Part shown: positions 1 to 8,790 of the stretch, in pieces | Layout: each line of letters begins with the position of its first letter | Position numbering within the stretch: position 1 is the stretch's first letter | Assembly: GCF_003664125.1 (NCBI RefSeq) | Contig: NZ_RCCP01000005.1 | Location: 87,882-151,881 of the forward strand | From: Planococcus citreus | GTDB lineage: Bacteria; Bacillota; Bacilli; Bacillales_A; Planococcaceae | DNA length: 64,000 nucleotides | Direction: 5' to 3' | Notes under the pieces: generated by a model | What the model was told of the DNA's origin: nothing | What the model saw: the letters and a program-made list of their open reading frames with translations, nothing else | Database searches by the model: none | Translations under genes and position numbers: made by a program

Positions 1-588
1 GGCGAAAACCGCTCATGGATTGACGGTTGGACGATCTTCTATTGGGCATGGTGGATCTCTTGGTCGCCATTTGTCGGGATTTTCATTGCCCGCGTTTCCA
101 AAGGCCGGACCATCCGGGAATTCCTGTTTGGCGTCTTGCTCATTCCGACGTTCATCAGCTTCATCTGGTTCGCGGCATTTGGCACAACGGCAATCGATGT
201 GCAAAGCAGCGGCGTCGATTTGACTGGATTGTTGACAGAAGAAACATTGTTCGCCGTGTTTAATGAATTGCCGCTTGGCATGTTGTTGTCGATTGTGGCA
301 GTGTTGCTCATTTCGACTTTCTTTATCACTTCTGCCGACTCAGCTACATTTGTACTCGGCATGCAGACTTCCAACGGATCGCTGGACCCAGCGAACGCCG
401 TGAAGCTGACATGGGGGATTGCGCAATCGACCATCGCGGTCATCCTGCTCTTTGCAGGCGGGCTCGGGTCCTTGCAGACGGCATTGATTATCGCCGCCTT
501 CCCGTTCTCGTTCATCATGCTATTGATGATGGCGTCGTTCTATAAAGCCTTGAACCTTGAATACAAAGCAATCAAGCGCAAACGATAA
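1..588 (+). CDS. BCCT-family osmolyte transporter, C-terminal part
   Basis: The reading frame is open from the first base, so only the last 195 residues are present and the gene starts upstream of the window. The segment near the left edge, [15 protein letters not shown] followed by [14 protein letters not shown], is the hallmark of betaine/carnitine/choline transporters (BCCT). Several hydrophobic helices follow, and the tail ends in short basic residues (KAIKRKR), typical of a cytoplasmic C terminus. Members such as OpuD import glycine betaine with sodium for osmoprotection; the exact substrate cannot be read from this fragment. The gene is followed by an interspersed repeat and only then by a terminator. 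Confidence 0.9.
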   Translation, partial: GENRSWIDGWTIFYWAWWISWSPFVGIFIARVSKGRTIREFLFGVLLIPTFISFIWFAAFGTTAIDVQSSGVDLTGLLTEETLFAVFNELPLGMLLSIVAVLLISTFFITSADSATFVLGMQTSNGSLDPANAVKLTWGIAQSTIAVILLFAGGLGSLQTALIIAAFPFSFIMLLMMASFYKALNLEYKAIKRKR

Positions 589-663
589 GCTATAAAAGAT
601 GCTGAACTAGAGGATAGCTTTCTATATGTAAAAGTGATCAAAAGCTTATCCTATATAAAAAAT

Positions 664-808
664 TCAGTGAACTGTCTAAGTGTTTGGAGAAGCGTTTGCT
701 TGACTCCTGTGGGATCAGCGGGTTTGAGAGACCCCGCAGACCGCGAAGCGGTTGAGGAGGCTCGATTCCCGCCCCACGGAAAGCAAGCAAGTAGCTTCGG
801 AAAACACA
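664..808 (+). repeat. interspersed non-coding repeat, copy 1
   Basis: This stretch lies in the non-coding gap between the BCCT gene and ypcP. Its left end (from GAACT at 669) and its right end (CACGGAAAGC... GCTTCGGAAAA) match the ends of the element at 33055-33350, and the right end also matches the inverse of 8846-8916. The middle contains GC-rich self-complementary pieces. No open frame with a ribosome site is present. It looks like a dispersed intergenic repeat or MITE-like element of this genome. Confidence 0.6.
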
Positions 809-814
809 GAACGA

Positions 815-845
815 AAAGGGTGCCGGAAGTCCGGCACCCTTTTTC
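815..845 (+). terminator. intrinsic terminator
   Basis: Perfect 10-bp stem (AGGGTGCCGG / CCGGCACCCT) with a four-base loop and a T run. It lies 227 bases past the BCCT stop codon, after the repeat, so it may be the original BCCT terminator pushed away by the repeat. Confidence 0.85.
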
Positions 846-901
846 TATGGAAAGTCGCGTATAATGGATAATGGAAATCGTGTTGAATGGAGGAGTATTT
901 T

Positions 902-1780
902 TTGGAAAAACCACATATTATGCTTGTAGACGGAATGGCGGTATTGTTCCGTTCGTATTTTGCCACTGCGGGCGTCGGGCAATTTTTCCGCACAGAAAGC
1001 GGGCTCGCGACAAACGGTGTGCAAGGATTCGCTCGCCACGTGCTCACCGCAAAATCATTGATGAAGCCGACCCATATCGCCGTGTGCTGGGATATGGGCG
1101 CGCATACGTTCCGCACAGACTTGTTCGACGGCTATAAGGCAAACCGGCCGGCGCCGCCTGAAGATATGTTGCATCAATTCGACCAAGCACGTGAAGTTTC
1201 TGAGCTTCTGGGATGGAAAAATTACGGCGAAAAGGGCATCGAAGCGGATGATTTTATCGGCTCGTTTACGAAAAAATGGCCTGACGAGGCAGACTATACG
1301 ATTATTACCGGCGATAAAGACATGCTTCAGCTATTGAACCCATCGGTCAAGATCGCTTTCATGAAAAAAGGCTTCCATATCTATGACCTCTATACCGAAG
1401 CGCGATTCGGTGAAGAATATGGCATCTTGCCGGAGCAGTTCGCCGATGTGAAAGCGTTTATGGGCGACCCGAGCGACGGCTATCCAGGTGTCAAAGGCAT
1501 CGGCCCGAAGACGGCGCTTCAGTTGATTCAGCGCTATGGTTCGGTAGAAGGCGTCCTGGAACATATTGAGGACTTGAAGCCGGCCCAGAAAAAGAAAATC
1601 GAAGAACATCAGGATATGCTCGCGCTATCAAAAAAGCTGGCGGTCATCAAAGATGACCTCCAGCTCGATGTGGCACTCGAGGAAATCGCAGTGCCCGATT
1701 ATTCTTCTGATTTGGTGAGGATATGCGACGAACGGGAATTCCGTCTGCTCGCAAGACTTTTGGAAAAATCATTTATCTGA
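902..1780 (+). CDS. ypcP: 5'-3' exonuclease, YpcP-like
   Basis: This 292-residue protein matches the stand-alone 5'-3' exonuclease family related to the N-terminal domain of DNA polymerase I. Visible motifs are LVDGMAVLFRSYFA near the N terminus, the acidic pair EADDFIGS, TGDKDMLQLL, and GDPSDGYPGVKGIGPKTA, which is the H3TH DNA-binding helix-hairpin-helix. These carry the acidic metal-binding residues. The family removes RNA primers and processes flap structures. An upstream in-frame ATG exists at 887, but the TTG at 902 sits 6-8 bases after GGAGGAG and gives the usual family N terminus. A TATAAT at 860-865 may be the -10 element. The 3' end overlaps the convergent C39-like gene by 12 bases. 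Confidence 0.93.
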   Translation: MEKPHIMLVDGMAVLFRSYFATAGVGQFFRTESGLATNGVQGFARHVLTAKSLMKPTHIAVCWDMGAHTFRTDLFDGYKANRPAPPEDMLHQFDQAREVSELLGWKNYGEKGIEADDFIGSFTKKWPDEADYTIITGDKDMLQLLNPSVKIAFMKKGFHIYDLYTEARFGEEYGILPEQFADVKAFMGDPSDGYPGVKGIGPKTALQLIQRYGSVEGVLEHIEDLKPAQKKKIEEHQDMLALSKKLAVIKDDLQLDVALEEIAVPDYSSDLVRICDEREFRLLARLLEKSFI

Positions 1781-2290
1781 CTTCGACACCGGTGAAATCT
1801 GGACGAAACTCAATACGCCCCGGTTCTCCCGGAACGACACCGCCCGCAGCTTGCTCGGGCGGTTTTTTTGTCCGTTGTCGTGAATATACAGAAGCAAATC
1901 GTCCGGAGTTTCCTCATAACCGATGAGCGGAACCCAGTGATAGGCGAAAGTGGTTTTTTGGCACCAACGCATTGAAAAATAACGGTCGAATTTCACAGCG
2001 AGCGGATAGCCGGCATCGAGTTGCAGTTTGATCTGTTCAGTCGTGCGAACCCGCTTGATGTCATACCGCGGCCAAGCCATTTTTCTCAATCGCCGGATCA
2101 GGCAAAAAGCGCTCAATCCGATCGGCGTCGTCCCGAGATATTTATAAAGCGGCCCGATCCCCGGTGCCACACCTTCATGGTAGAGGAGAATCGACGCAGC
2201 AGTGACGGGCCCGCATGCAGAAGCACGGTAAGCAGCAGGTACATGTTCAGCGTATTGGTTCATGGCTTGAAAAGGCAGCAGCACTTTCAT
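1769..2290 (-). CDS. C39-like papain-fold cysteine peptidase family protein
   Basis: The 173-residue protein has the pattern of the Peptidase_C39_2 type: RASACGPVTAASIL with a nucleophile-like Cys26, YHWVPLIGYE with His118, and YIHDNG with Asp138, in the right order for a papain-like triad. No signal peptide or membrane segment is visible, so a cytoplasmic location is likely. A strong AAGGAGG site precedes the ATG. It is the third gene of a leftward operon after thioredoxin and STAS genes, 23 bases downstream of the latter. The substrate is unknown; the assignment to a peptidase rests on motif order only. Its 3' part contains the antisense ypcP terminator and overlaps the ypcP stop. Confidence 0.75.
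   Translation of the reverse strand: MKVLLPFQAMNQYAEHVPAAYRASACGPVTAASILLYHEGVAPGIGPLYKYLGTTPIGLSAFCLIRRLRKMAWPRYDIKRVRTTEQIKLQLDAGYPLAVKFDRYFSMRWCQKTTFAYHWVPLIGYEETPDDLLLYIHDNGQKNRPSKLRAVSFRENRGVLSFVQISPVSKSDK
1838..1869 (+). terminator. terminator of ypcP inside the opposing gene
   Basis: ACCGCCCG / CGGGCGGT stem followed by seven T. It is oriented for ypcP but lies wholly within the coding region of the leftward C39-like gene. Confidence 0.75.
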
Positions 2291-2313
2291 GATGCATCCT
2301 CCTTTTAAACGGT

Positions 2314-2772
2314 TCAGCGCAGCTTGGCTTCTCGTTCATCGAGCAAAGTTTGCAAGGCGCTGCGGAATGTCGTATAGACTTCCAGCTCAACGTGAATGCC
2401 GGCGTGGACAATTTCCCTGACGAAGCGAGGGTTGAAGCCGACATAAATGCCGCGTAAGCCCATCAATTTCAAGGCGCTGTTCAATTGGGTCAGTTCGAGT
2501 GCGAGCTCATTGAAATCAAACGATTGGACGTCTTGCATAGTCACTCCGGTGAAGTCGAAAATCGCTTGTTCCGTATCGCGGTGGTTATCGGCATAATCGA
2601 GTACTTTTGTCCGGATCGTCTCGAAGCGGTCGCGGAAGATATACCCGGCAATCGGCACGAGAATGGTATTCGGGACAATCGATGGGATGATCGGTGCCGA
2701 CATGTTGTAGATGACGTCTTGGTAATACGCCACGAGGTCTTGCAATTCCTTAATTTCTTGTTGCGGATCCAT
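2314..2772 (-). CDS. STAS-domain protein, RsbR C-terminal type
   Basis: This 152-residue protein is mostly a STAS domain (about residues 25-145) of the kind found at the C terminus of RsbR stressosome proteins. The segments PIIPSIVPNTILVPIAGYI, FDFTGV and GIYVGFNPRFVREIVHAGI line up with the RsbR pattern (PLVGTI..., D-x-TG, G-x-P...). The threonine in DFTG is at the position of an RsbR phosphorylation site. A short helical N terminus rich in Q and E (residues 1-20) replaces the usual sensor domain. Start ATG follows GAGGTG. It sits between a thioredoxin-like gene and the C39-like gene. A role in stress signalling is inferred from family only. Confidence 0.85.
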   Translation of the reverse strand: MDPQQEIKELQDLVAYYQDVIYNMSAPIIPSIVPNTILVPIAGYIFRDRFETIRTKVLDYADNHRDTEQAIFDFTGVTMQDVQSFDFNELALELTQLNSALKLMGLRGIYVGFNPRFVREIVHAGIHVELEVYTTFRSALQTLLDEREAKLR

Positions 2773-2819
2773 TTCGGCACCTCTGTTTTATAGTATTCGT
2801 AAATATCGGGCTTTCGCCT

Positions 2820-3140
2820 TTAAGCTTTTTGCTCTTCCAGGAAGTGGATGACAGAAGCGGGGGTCTTGGCATTGGCACTATGCAGATGTGCTTGTTTCAC
2901 GCCGTCCTTGAAGATCAGCAGGCTCGGGATGCCCATCACTTCGTACTGCTCTGCGATTTCTGGCAGTTCGTCACGGTTGACGTCAAACCATTGGTAGTTG
3001 TCGTATTGCTCGATGATCGGATCGATGAACATATCCATGCGCGTGCAGTCAGGGCACCAGCCAGCCTGGAATTTCACGATGACTGGTTCGCCGTTTTGGA
3101 TTGTATCGTTGAACTGTTCAGTTGTTTTTAGGGATTTCAT
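2820..3140 (-). CDS. thioredoxin-family protein
   Basis: A 106-residue thioredoxin fold with active site WCPDC at residues 28-32, the conserved cis-proline in GIPSLLIF, and the usual length for thioredoxin. The start is the ATG at 3140, which follows AGGAGGCATTTTA; the longer open frame upstream lacks a ribosome site. CPDC, instead of the CGPC of TrxA, suggests a specialised redox partner. It heads a three-gene leftward operon with the STAS and C39-like genes and is divergent from fadN. Confidence 0.88.
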   Translation of the reverse strand: MKSLKTTEQFNDTIQNGEPVIVKFQAGWCPDCTRMDMFIDPIIEQYDNYQWFDVNRDELPEIAEQYEVMGIPSLLIFKDGVKQAHLHSANAKTPASVIHFLEEQKA

Positions 3141-3192
3141 TAAAATGCCTCCTTTAATAGTCCTTTTAATCTTACCCTTTTTTTGCTTTCTC

Positions 3193-3206
3193 TCCAAGCG
3201 CTTGGA
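3193..3206. promoter_or_regulatory. 14-bp perfect palindrome, cre-like
   Basis: TCCAAGCGCTTGGA lies in the divergent gap between the thioredoxin gene and fadN. The centre AAGCGCTT resembles CcpA cre sites, but the flanks depart from the consensus, so catabolite control is only a possibility. Confidence 0.35.
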
Positions 3207-3238
3207 TAAAAGCGGCAGAAAAATCTTCCGATTAAATA

Positions 3239-3267
3239 TTGCGAAAATAGGAAAAATAATTTACACT
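3239..3267 (+). promoter_or_regulatory. probable SigA promoter of fadNAE
   Basis: TTGCGA (3239-3244), 17 bases, TACACT (3262-3267), upstream of the FadR-type operator and the fadN start. Confidence 0.6.
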
Positions 3268-3308
3268 AAGAACGAGAAGGAAAGTATTTCTTTTTTTTAC
3301 CCAGAAAA

Positions 3309-3326
3309 TGAATGAGTGTTCATTCA
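3309..3326. promoter_or_regulatory. FadR-type operator
   Basis: TGAATGAGTGTTCATTCA is an 18-bp palindrome with perfect 7-bp arms. It matches the Bacillus FadR (YsiA) fatty-acid degradation box and lies between the predicted promoter and the fadN ribosome site, where a bound repressor would block transcription until long-chain acyl-CoA accumulates. Confidence 0.85.
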
Positions 3327-3345
3327 AAAATAGGAGGGTTTGCTC

Positions 3346-5730
3346 GTGTCATACAAAATCAAAAAAGCAGCCGTGCTCGGATCTGGCGTCATGGGATCTG
3401 GAATCGCAGCTCATCTAGCCAATATCGGAATTCCGGTCATGCTGCTCGACATTGTGCCGAAAGAAGTGACAAAAGAAGAACAAGCGAAAGGGCTAACGCT
3501 TGAAGATAAAGCAGTCCGCAACCGGATCGCAGCGACTGCCACTCAAAAACTATTGAAACAAAAGCCTGCTCCGCTGACACAAAAGAAAAATTTGCAGTTG
3601 ATCACGCCAGGCAATTTAGAAGACGATCTCGAGAAATTATCCGATGTGGATTGGATCATTGAAGTCATCGTAGAAAACTTGGATATCAAGAAATCACTCT
3701 ATGAAAAGGTGGATGCGGTCAGAAAGCCCGGCACCATCATTTCCTCCAATACATCAGGCATCAGCATCAATGCGATGTCAGAAGGGCGCTCGGAAGATTT
3801 CCAGAAGCATTTCCTCGGCACCCATTTCTTCAACCCGCCGCGCTATTTGAAATTGCTTGAAGTCATTCCGGCAGAAGCGACAGCTCCCGAAGTCGTTGAA
3901 TTCATGCAGCAATTCGGCGAAGACCGCTTAGGTAAAGGTGTCGTCTTGGCAAAAGATACACCGAACTTCATCGCCAACCGCATCGGCACATACGGCTTGC
4001 TCGTCACGGTCCGTGAAATGCAAAACCGCGGCTATTCTGTCGGTGAAGTGGATTCCGTTACCGGCCCATTGATTGGCCGCCCGAAATCGGCGACATTCCG
4101 TACACTCGATGTCGTAGGCCTGGATACGTTTATGCATGTTTCGAAAAACGTTTACGATCAAACCGAAGGCGAAGAACAGCAAGTGTTCAAAACGCCTGAA
4201 TTCATGAAGAACATGGTCGAAAACGGCTGGATTGGCGCCAAAGCTAAACAAGGCTTTTTCCAAAAGAAAGACAAAGAAATTCTGGAGCTCGACCCGGAAA
4301 CAATGGAATATCGCCCAGCGCAAAAATTGAAAACGCCTTCACAGGAAATGGCCAAGCAGCAAAAAGGCTTGTCCGCGAAAATGAAGACGCTCGTTTATGC
4401 AGACGACCGCACAGGCGAATTGCTGTGGAGCATCCTCGCTCCGACACTCGTCTATTCCGCACAGCTTCATGGCGAGATTGCAGACGACATCGTCGCCATC
4501 GACAACGCCATGAAATGGGGCTTCGGCTGGGAACAAGGTCCATTTGAAGTATGGGACGCAACCGGCGTCAAGCAGTCGACAGAAAAAATGGCTGCTCAAG
4601 GCCTAGAAGTACCGGCATTTGCACAAGCGCTATTGGAAAAAGGCTTTGATTCCTTCTATAAAGAAGAGAACGGCGATCTGTATTATTTCGACGGTTCAGA
4701 TTACCAGCCTGTTCCGGTCAATGAAAAAGTGATCGACTTGAAACGTTACAAGAAAAAGCACGGCGTCATCAAATCGAATTCCGGCGCAAGCTTGATCGAT
4801 CTTGGAGACGGCATCGCATTGCTCGAATTCCATTCGCGTTCGAACGCGATCGGGCTCGATATCATGCAAATGATTAATTTCGCTGTGGACGAAGTCGAGA
4901 AAAACTTCAAAGGACTCGTCATCGGCAACCAAGGAAAGAACTTCTGTGTTGGCGCCAACCTTGGCATGATTTTGATGGAAGCACAAGACGACAATATCTT
5001 TGAACTGGATTTGACGATCCGTACGTTCCAGAACGCCATGCTGAAATTGAAATACAGCTCGAAGCCGGTCGTAGCGGCACCATTCGGCATGACACTCGGC
5101 GGCGGGGCGGAAGTCATCCTGCCGGCAGCACGTGTACAGGCATCTATGGAAACCTATATGGGCTTAGTCGAAGCAGGCGTTGGGCTCATTCCGGGCGGCG
5201 GCGGAAACAAGGAATTGTATATGAAACAATTGAAAGGCTTGCCGAATCATGTCACGGCAGACTATGTCAACTTGGCAGCGGGCGTGTTCGAATCGATCGC
5301 GACTGCGAAAGTGTCGACATCGGCAGACGAAGCACGTGAAAACAATTTCCTGAATTTCGTCGACGGCATCAGCGTCAATAGCGACCATTTGATCTACGAT
5401 GCAAAGCAATTGGCATTGTCGCTCCACGATAATGGCTACCAGGCGCCGAGAAGAGAAAAAGTACCGGTTGCAGGGGAAGCAGGCTATGCGGCGATGTTGC
5501 TTGGGGCTGAAGGTATGTTATTGTCCGGCTATATCAGCGAACACGATATGAAAATCGCCAAGAAACTGGCTTATGTATTGTCAGGAGGCAAATTGCCATA
5601 CGGCACGAAAGTCGATGAGCAGTATTTGCTCGATTTGGAACGCGAAGCCTTCCTGAGCCTCGTTGCTGAACCGAAGTCACAGCAGCGCATGCAACATATG
5701 CTTGTCAAAGGGAAACCATTACGCAATTGA
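3346..5730 (+). CDS. fadN: 3-hydroxyacyl-CoA dehydrogenase / enoyl-CoA hydratase
   Basis: A 794-residue bifunctional beta-oxidation enzyme. The N-terminal half is an NAD-dependent hydroxyacyl-CoA dehydrogenase (Rossmann motif GSGVMGSGIAAHLA near residue 12; GTHFFNPP; helical C-terminal dehydrogenase domains). From about residue 480 a crotonase domain follows, with GKNFCVGANLG and the oxyanion-hole segment PFGMTLGGGAEV. In Bacillus, FadN hydrates enoyl-CoA and oxidises the 3-hydroxy product. The GTG at 3346 is chosen because AGGAGG lies 8 bases before it; a TTG at 3340 is too close. First gene of fadNAE behind a FadR-type box. Confidence 0.95.
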   Translation: MSYKIKKAAVLGSGVMGSGIAAHLANIGIPVMLLDIVPKEVTKEEQAKGLTLEDKAVRNRIAATATQKLLKQKPAPLTQKKNLQLITPGNLEDDLEKLSDVDWIIEVIVENLDIKKSLYEKVDAVRKPGTIISSNTSGISINAMSEGRSEDFQKHFLGTHFFNPPRYLKLLEVIPAEATAPEVVEFMQQFGEDRLGKGVVLAKDTPNFIANRIGTYGLLVTVREMQNRGYSVGEVDSVTGPLIGRPKSATFRTLDVVGLDTFMHVSKNVYDQTEGEEQQVFKTPEFMKNMVENGWIGAKAKQGFFQKKDKEILELDPETMEYRPAQKLKTPSQEMAKQQKGLSAKMKTLVYADDRTGELLWSILAPTLVYSAQLHGEIADDIVAIDNAMKWGFGWEQGPFEVWDATGVKQSTEKMAAQGLEVPAFAQALLEKGFDSFYKEENGDLYYFDGSDYQPVPVNEKVIDLKRYKKKHGVIKSNSGASLIDLGDGIALLEFHSRSNAIGLDIMQMINFAVDEVEKNFKGLVIGNQGKNFCVGANLGMILMEAQDDNIFELDLTIRTFQNAMLKLKYSSKPVVAAPFGMTLGGGAEVILPAARVQASMETYMGLVEAGVGLIPGGGGNKELYMKQLKGLPNHVTADYVNLAAGVFESIATAKVSTSADEARENNFLNFVDGISVNSDHLIYDAKQLALSLHDNGYQAPRREKVPVAGEAGYAAMLLGAEGMLLSGYISEHDMKIAKKLAYVLSGGKLPYGTKVDEQYLLDLEREAFLSLVAEPKSQQRMQHMLVKGKPLRN

Positions 5731-5758
5731 TCGCCGATTAGATAGAGGAGGAAATGAT

Positions 5759-6931
5759 ATGCGCGAAGCAGTAATTGTGGCCGGAGCCAGAACACCGGTC
5801 GGAAAAGCGAAAAAAGGTTCTCTTGCCTCGGTGCGCCCGGATGATTTCGGGGCACTCGTCGTACGGGAAACATTGAAGCGGGCTGGATATGACGGCCCCA
5901 TTGATGATTTGATTATGGGGTGTGCTATGCCCGAAGCAGAACAAGGCATGAACATTGCCCGCAACATCGGGGCACTCGCAGGGCTTCCGGATACGACGCC
6001 GGCAGTTACCGTCAATCGCTTTTGTTCATCGGGCTTGCAGTCGATCGCTTATGCCGCTGAACGAATCATGGTCGGCCATGCTGAAGCGATTGTTGCCGGC
6101 GGTGTTGAATCGATGAGCATGGTGCCAATGATGGGCAACGTGCTGCGGCCGAATGCTAAAATCGCCGAAACCGCACCACAATATTATATGAGCATGGGGC
6201 ATACGGCAGAACAAGTAGCGACACAATACGGCGTTAGCCGGGAAGACCAGGATGCATTTGCGGTCCGGTCCCATGAAAATGCAGCTAGGGCGATCGAAAA
6301 AGGCCACTTCGTCGATGAAATCGTTCCGGTCGAAGTGATCCAACGCTATGTCGATAGCCAGAATAAATACCAGGAAAAATCGTTTATGTTTGAAATGGAC
6401 GAAGGGGTACGCCACGGCACATCCATCCAGACACTCAATAAATTGCGTGCGGCATTCTCGGCACGCGGCACGGTGACAGCGGGCAACTCTTCGCAGACTT
6501 CTGACGGCGCAGGTTCAGTGCTCGTCATGGACCGTGAAAAAGCGGAAGCGCTTGGCCTTAAGCCGATCGCGAAATTCCGTTCATTCGCAACAGGCGGCGT
6601 TCCGCCCGAAGTCATGGGTATCGGCCCGGTCGTCGCGATTCCGAAAGCCTTGAAACTGGCCGGCCTGACGAAAGACGATATCGACGTCTGGGAACTGAAC
6701 GAAGCATTTGCGTCTCAATCGCTTGGCGTTATCCGAGAGCTTGGCCTGGATATGGATAAGATCAATTTGAACGGCGGCGCCATCGCACTCGGCCATCCGC
6801 TAGGTGCGACAGGTTCGATTTTGACCTTGCGCATGCTCAGCGAATTGAAGCGCCAGAACAAACAATTTGGCGTCGTCACGATGTGCATCGGCGGAGGAAT
6901 GGGCGCAGCAGGCGTCTTCGAAATGTTGTAA
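5759..6931 (+). CDS. fadA: acetyl-CoA acyltransferase (thiolase)
   Basis: A 390-residue thiolase, standard length. The acyl-accepting cysteine is Cys89 in VNRFCSSGLQS; the C-terminal motifs NGGAIALGHPLGATG and MCIGGGMGAAG carry the His and second Cys of the active site. It cleaves 3-ketoacyl-CoA with CoA in the last step of beta-oxidation. The start at 5759 follows AGGAGG with good spacing, 28 bases after fadN; the open frame upstream of this ATG overlaps fadN and is not used. Confidence 0.96.
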   Translation: MREAVIVAGARTPVGKAKKGSLASVRPDDFGALVVRETLKRAGYDGPIDDLIMGCAMPEAEQGMNIARNIGALAGLPDTTPAVTVNRFCSSGLQSIAYAAERIMVGHAEAIVAGGVESMSMVPMMGNVLRPNAKIAETAPQYYMSMGHTAEQVATQYGVSREDQDAFAVRSHENAARAIEKGHFVDEIVPVEVIQRYVDSQNKYQEKSFMFEMDEGVRHGTSIQTLNKLRAAFSARGTVTAGNSSQTSDGAGSVLVMDREKAEALGLKPIAKFRSFATGGVPPEVMGIGPVVAIPKALKLAGLTKDDIDVWELNEAFASQSLGVIRELGLDMDKINLNGGAIALGHPLGATGSILTLRMLSELKRQNKQFGVVTMCIGGGMGAAGVFEML

Positions 6932-6998
6932 AGAGAACTTTAAGGGATACGGTTAACTAGGGGATTCAAGATAAACGATAAATTGGGAGGAATGGAAA

Positions 6999-8780
6999 AT
7001 GGAACAAGAAAAAACATTGATCAAAGGCGGAAGCTTCTTGATCGAAGATGCAGACTTATCGCGTGTGTTCACGCCGGAAGATTTCACGGAAGAGCATAAA
7101 ATGATCGCCAAAACGACAGAGGATTACGTCAACACGGAAGTTATGCCTTTGGTCGAAAAGTTGGAGAACCATGAATTCGAACATTCCGTCAAGCTTCTGA
7201 AGAAAGCCGGCGAACTCGGGCTCCTTGGGGCAGACGTTCCGGAACAATACGACGGGCTCGGGCTCGACAAAATCGCGTCGGCCTTGATTGCTGAGAAAAT
7301 GTCCAAAGCGGGCGGCTTCTCCATCACTCACGGCGCACACGTGGGCATCGGTTCATTGCCGATCGTCCTATTCGGTAACGAAGAACAGAAAAAGAAATAC
7401 TTGCCGGTTCTTGCAACGGGCGAGAAAATCGCAGCATACGCCTTGACAGAGCCAAGCTCCGGATCGGATGCTTTGGGTGCGAAAACAGTTGCGAAACTGA
7501 ACGAAGCGGGTACACATTACGTCTTGAATGGTGAAAAACAGTGGATCACAAACGCAGGATTTGCGGATGTCTTCGTCGTCTATGCAAAAATCGACGGTGA
7601 ACAGTTCTCGGCATTTATCGTTGAGCGCGACTTCGGGGGCGTATCGGTTGGTCCGGAAGAAAAGAAAATGGGCATCAAATCGTCTTCCACACGTACATTG
7701 ATCTTGGAAGACGCAGAAGTGCCAGTGGAAAATCTTCTTGGTGAAGCAGGGCGCGGACATATCATCGCCTTCAATATTTTGAACATCGGGCGCTACAAAC
7801 TCGGTGTCGGCACAATCGGCGCATCCAAGCGTGCTATGGAATTGACCATTCCTTACACGAACCAGCGCCAGCAATTCAAGACGCCGATCTCTTCTTTCAA
7901 CCTGACGAAAGAGAAATTGGCGACAATGGCATCCAAATTGTATGCGGTTGAAAGTTCCGTTTACCGCACAGTCGGCTTGTTCGAAGACCGCATGAGCGGC
8001 TTCACGGATGAACAGCAGGCTGACGGCAAACTGGTCGCGGATTCCATCGCGGAATTTGCCATCGAATGTTCGTTGAATAAATTCTTCGGAACAGAAACTC
8101 TGGATTATATCGTTGATGAAGGCGTCCAGCTGCACGGCGGCTACGGCTTTATGCAGGAATATGAAATCGAGCGCATCTACCGCGATTCCCGCATAAACCG
8201 GATCTTCGAAGGAACAAACGAAATCAACCGCCTGCTTGTACCTGGCACACTGCTACGCAAAGCAATGAAAGGCGAATTGCCGCTATTGCAACATGCACAA
8301 GCTTTGCAGGAAGAATTGTTGATGATGATGCCTGAAGAAGTCGGAACCGAAGCTTTGGCACAGGAAAAAGCATTAGTGAAAAATGCGAAGAAAATTGCCA
8401 TCCTCGCTGCAGGCCTTGCCGCACAGACTTACGGCAAGAAACTTGAAGCAGAACAGGAAGTGCTCGTGAACATCGCGGATATCGTCAGCAATGTCTTCGC
8501 GATGGAATCGGTTGTCTTGCGCACAGAAAAAGCGATCGCAGCAAGCGGCGAAGAAAAGGCGAAGCAGAAACTTCTTTATACGCAGATCTTCTGCCAGGAA
8601 GCTTTGGAGGAAATCGAGAAAGACGCGAAAGAAACCTTGATCGCAGCAATCGATGGCGACAACCAGCGCATGATGCTGTCCGCACTCCGCAAGTTGACGC
8701 GTTCAACGCCGTACAACTTGATCGCGAAAAAACGCGAAGCATCCGAAAAATTGATCAGTGTAGAAAAATACGTCGTCTAA
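6999..8780 (+). CDS. fadE: acyl-CoA dehydrogenase
   Basis: A 593-residue flavoenzyme, longer than the classic 380-residue dehydrogenases because of an extra helical C-terminal domain (from about residue 420), as in Bacillus FadE. Motifs: YALTEPSSGSDA and KQWITNAGFADVF for FAD binding, and RDSRINRIFEGTNEINR near residue 395 with the family signature. It introduces the trans-2 double bond in acyl-CoA. Third gene of the fad operon, preceded by GGGAGG, followed by a strong terminator. Confidence 0.95.
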   Translation: MEQEKTLIKGGSFLIEDADLSRVFTPEDFTEEHKMIAKTTEDYVNTEVMPLVEKLENHEFEHSVKLLKKAGELGLLGADVPEQYDGLGLDKIASALIAEKMSKAGGFSITHGAHVGIGSLPIVLFGNEEQKKKYLPVLATGEKIAAYALTEPSSGSDALGAKTVAKLNEAGTHYVLNGEKQWITNAGFADVFVVYAKIDGEQFSAFIVERDFGGVSVGPEEKKMGIKSSSTRTLILEDAEVPVENLLGEAGRGHIIAFNILNIGRYKLGVGTIGASKRAMELTIPYTNQRQQFKTPISSFNLTKEKLATMASKLYAVESSVYRTVGLFEDRMSGFTDEQQADGKLVADSIAEFAIECSLNKFFGTETLDYIVDEGVQLHGGYGFMQEYEIERIYRDSRINRIFEGTNEINRLLVPGTLLRKAMKGELPLLQHAQALQEELLMMMPEEVGTEALAQEKALVKNAKKIAILAAGLAAQTYGKKLEAEQEVLVNIADIVSNVFAMESVVLRTEKAIAASGEEKAKQKLLYTQIFCQEALEEIEKDAKETLIAAIDGDNQRMMLSALRKLTRSTPYNLIAKKREASEKLISVEKYVV

Positions 8781-8790
8781 TAGATTGCAC

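Noticed and set aside
39..518. Long minus-strand open frame inside the BCCT gene
   Set aside because: No ribosome site and no recognisable protein; it mirrors the codon pattern of the transporter on the other strand.
7368..8135. 255-codon minus-strand frame inside fadE
   Set aside because: Antisense shadow of a well conserved enzyme; composition is unlike a real protein (rich in Phe, Cys, Arg) and there is no ribosome site.
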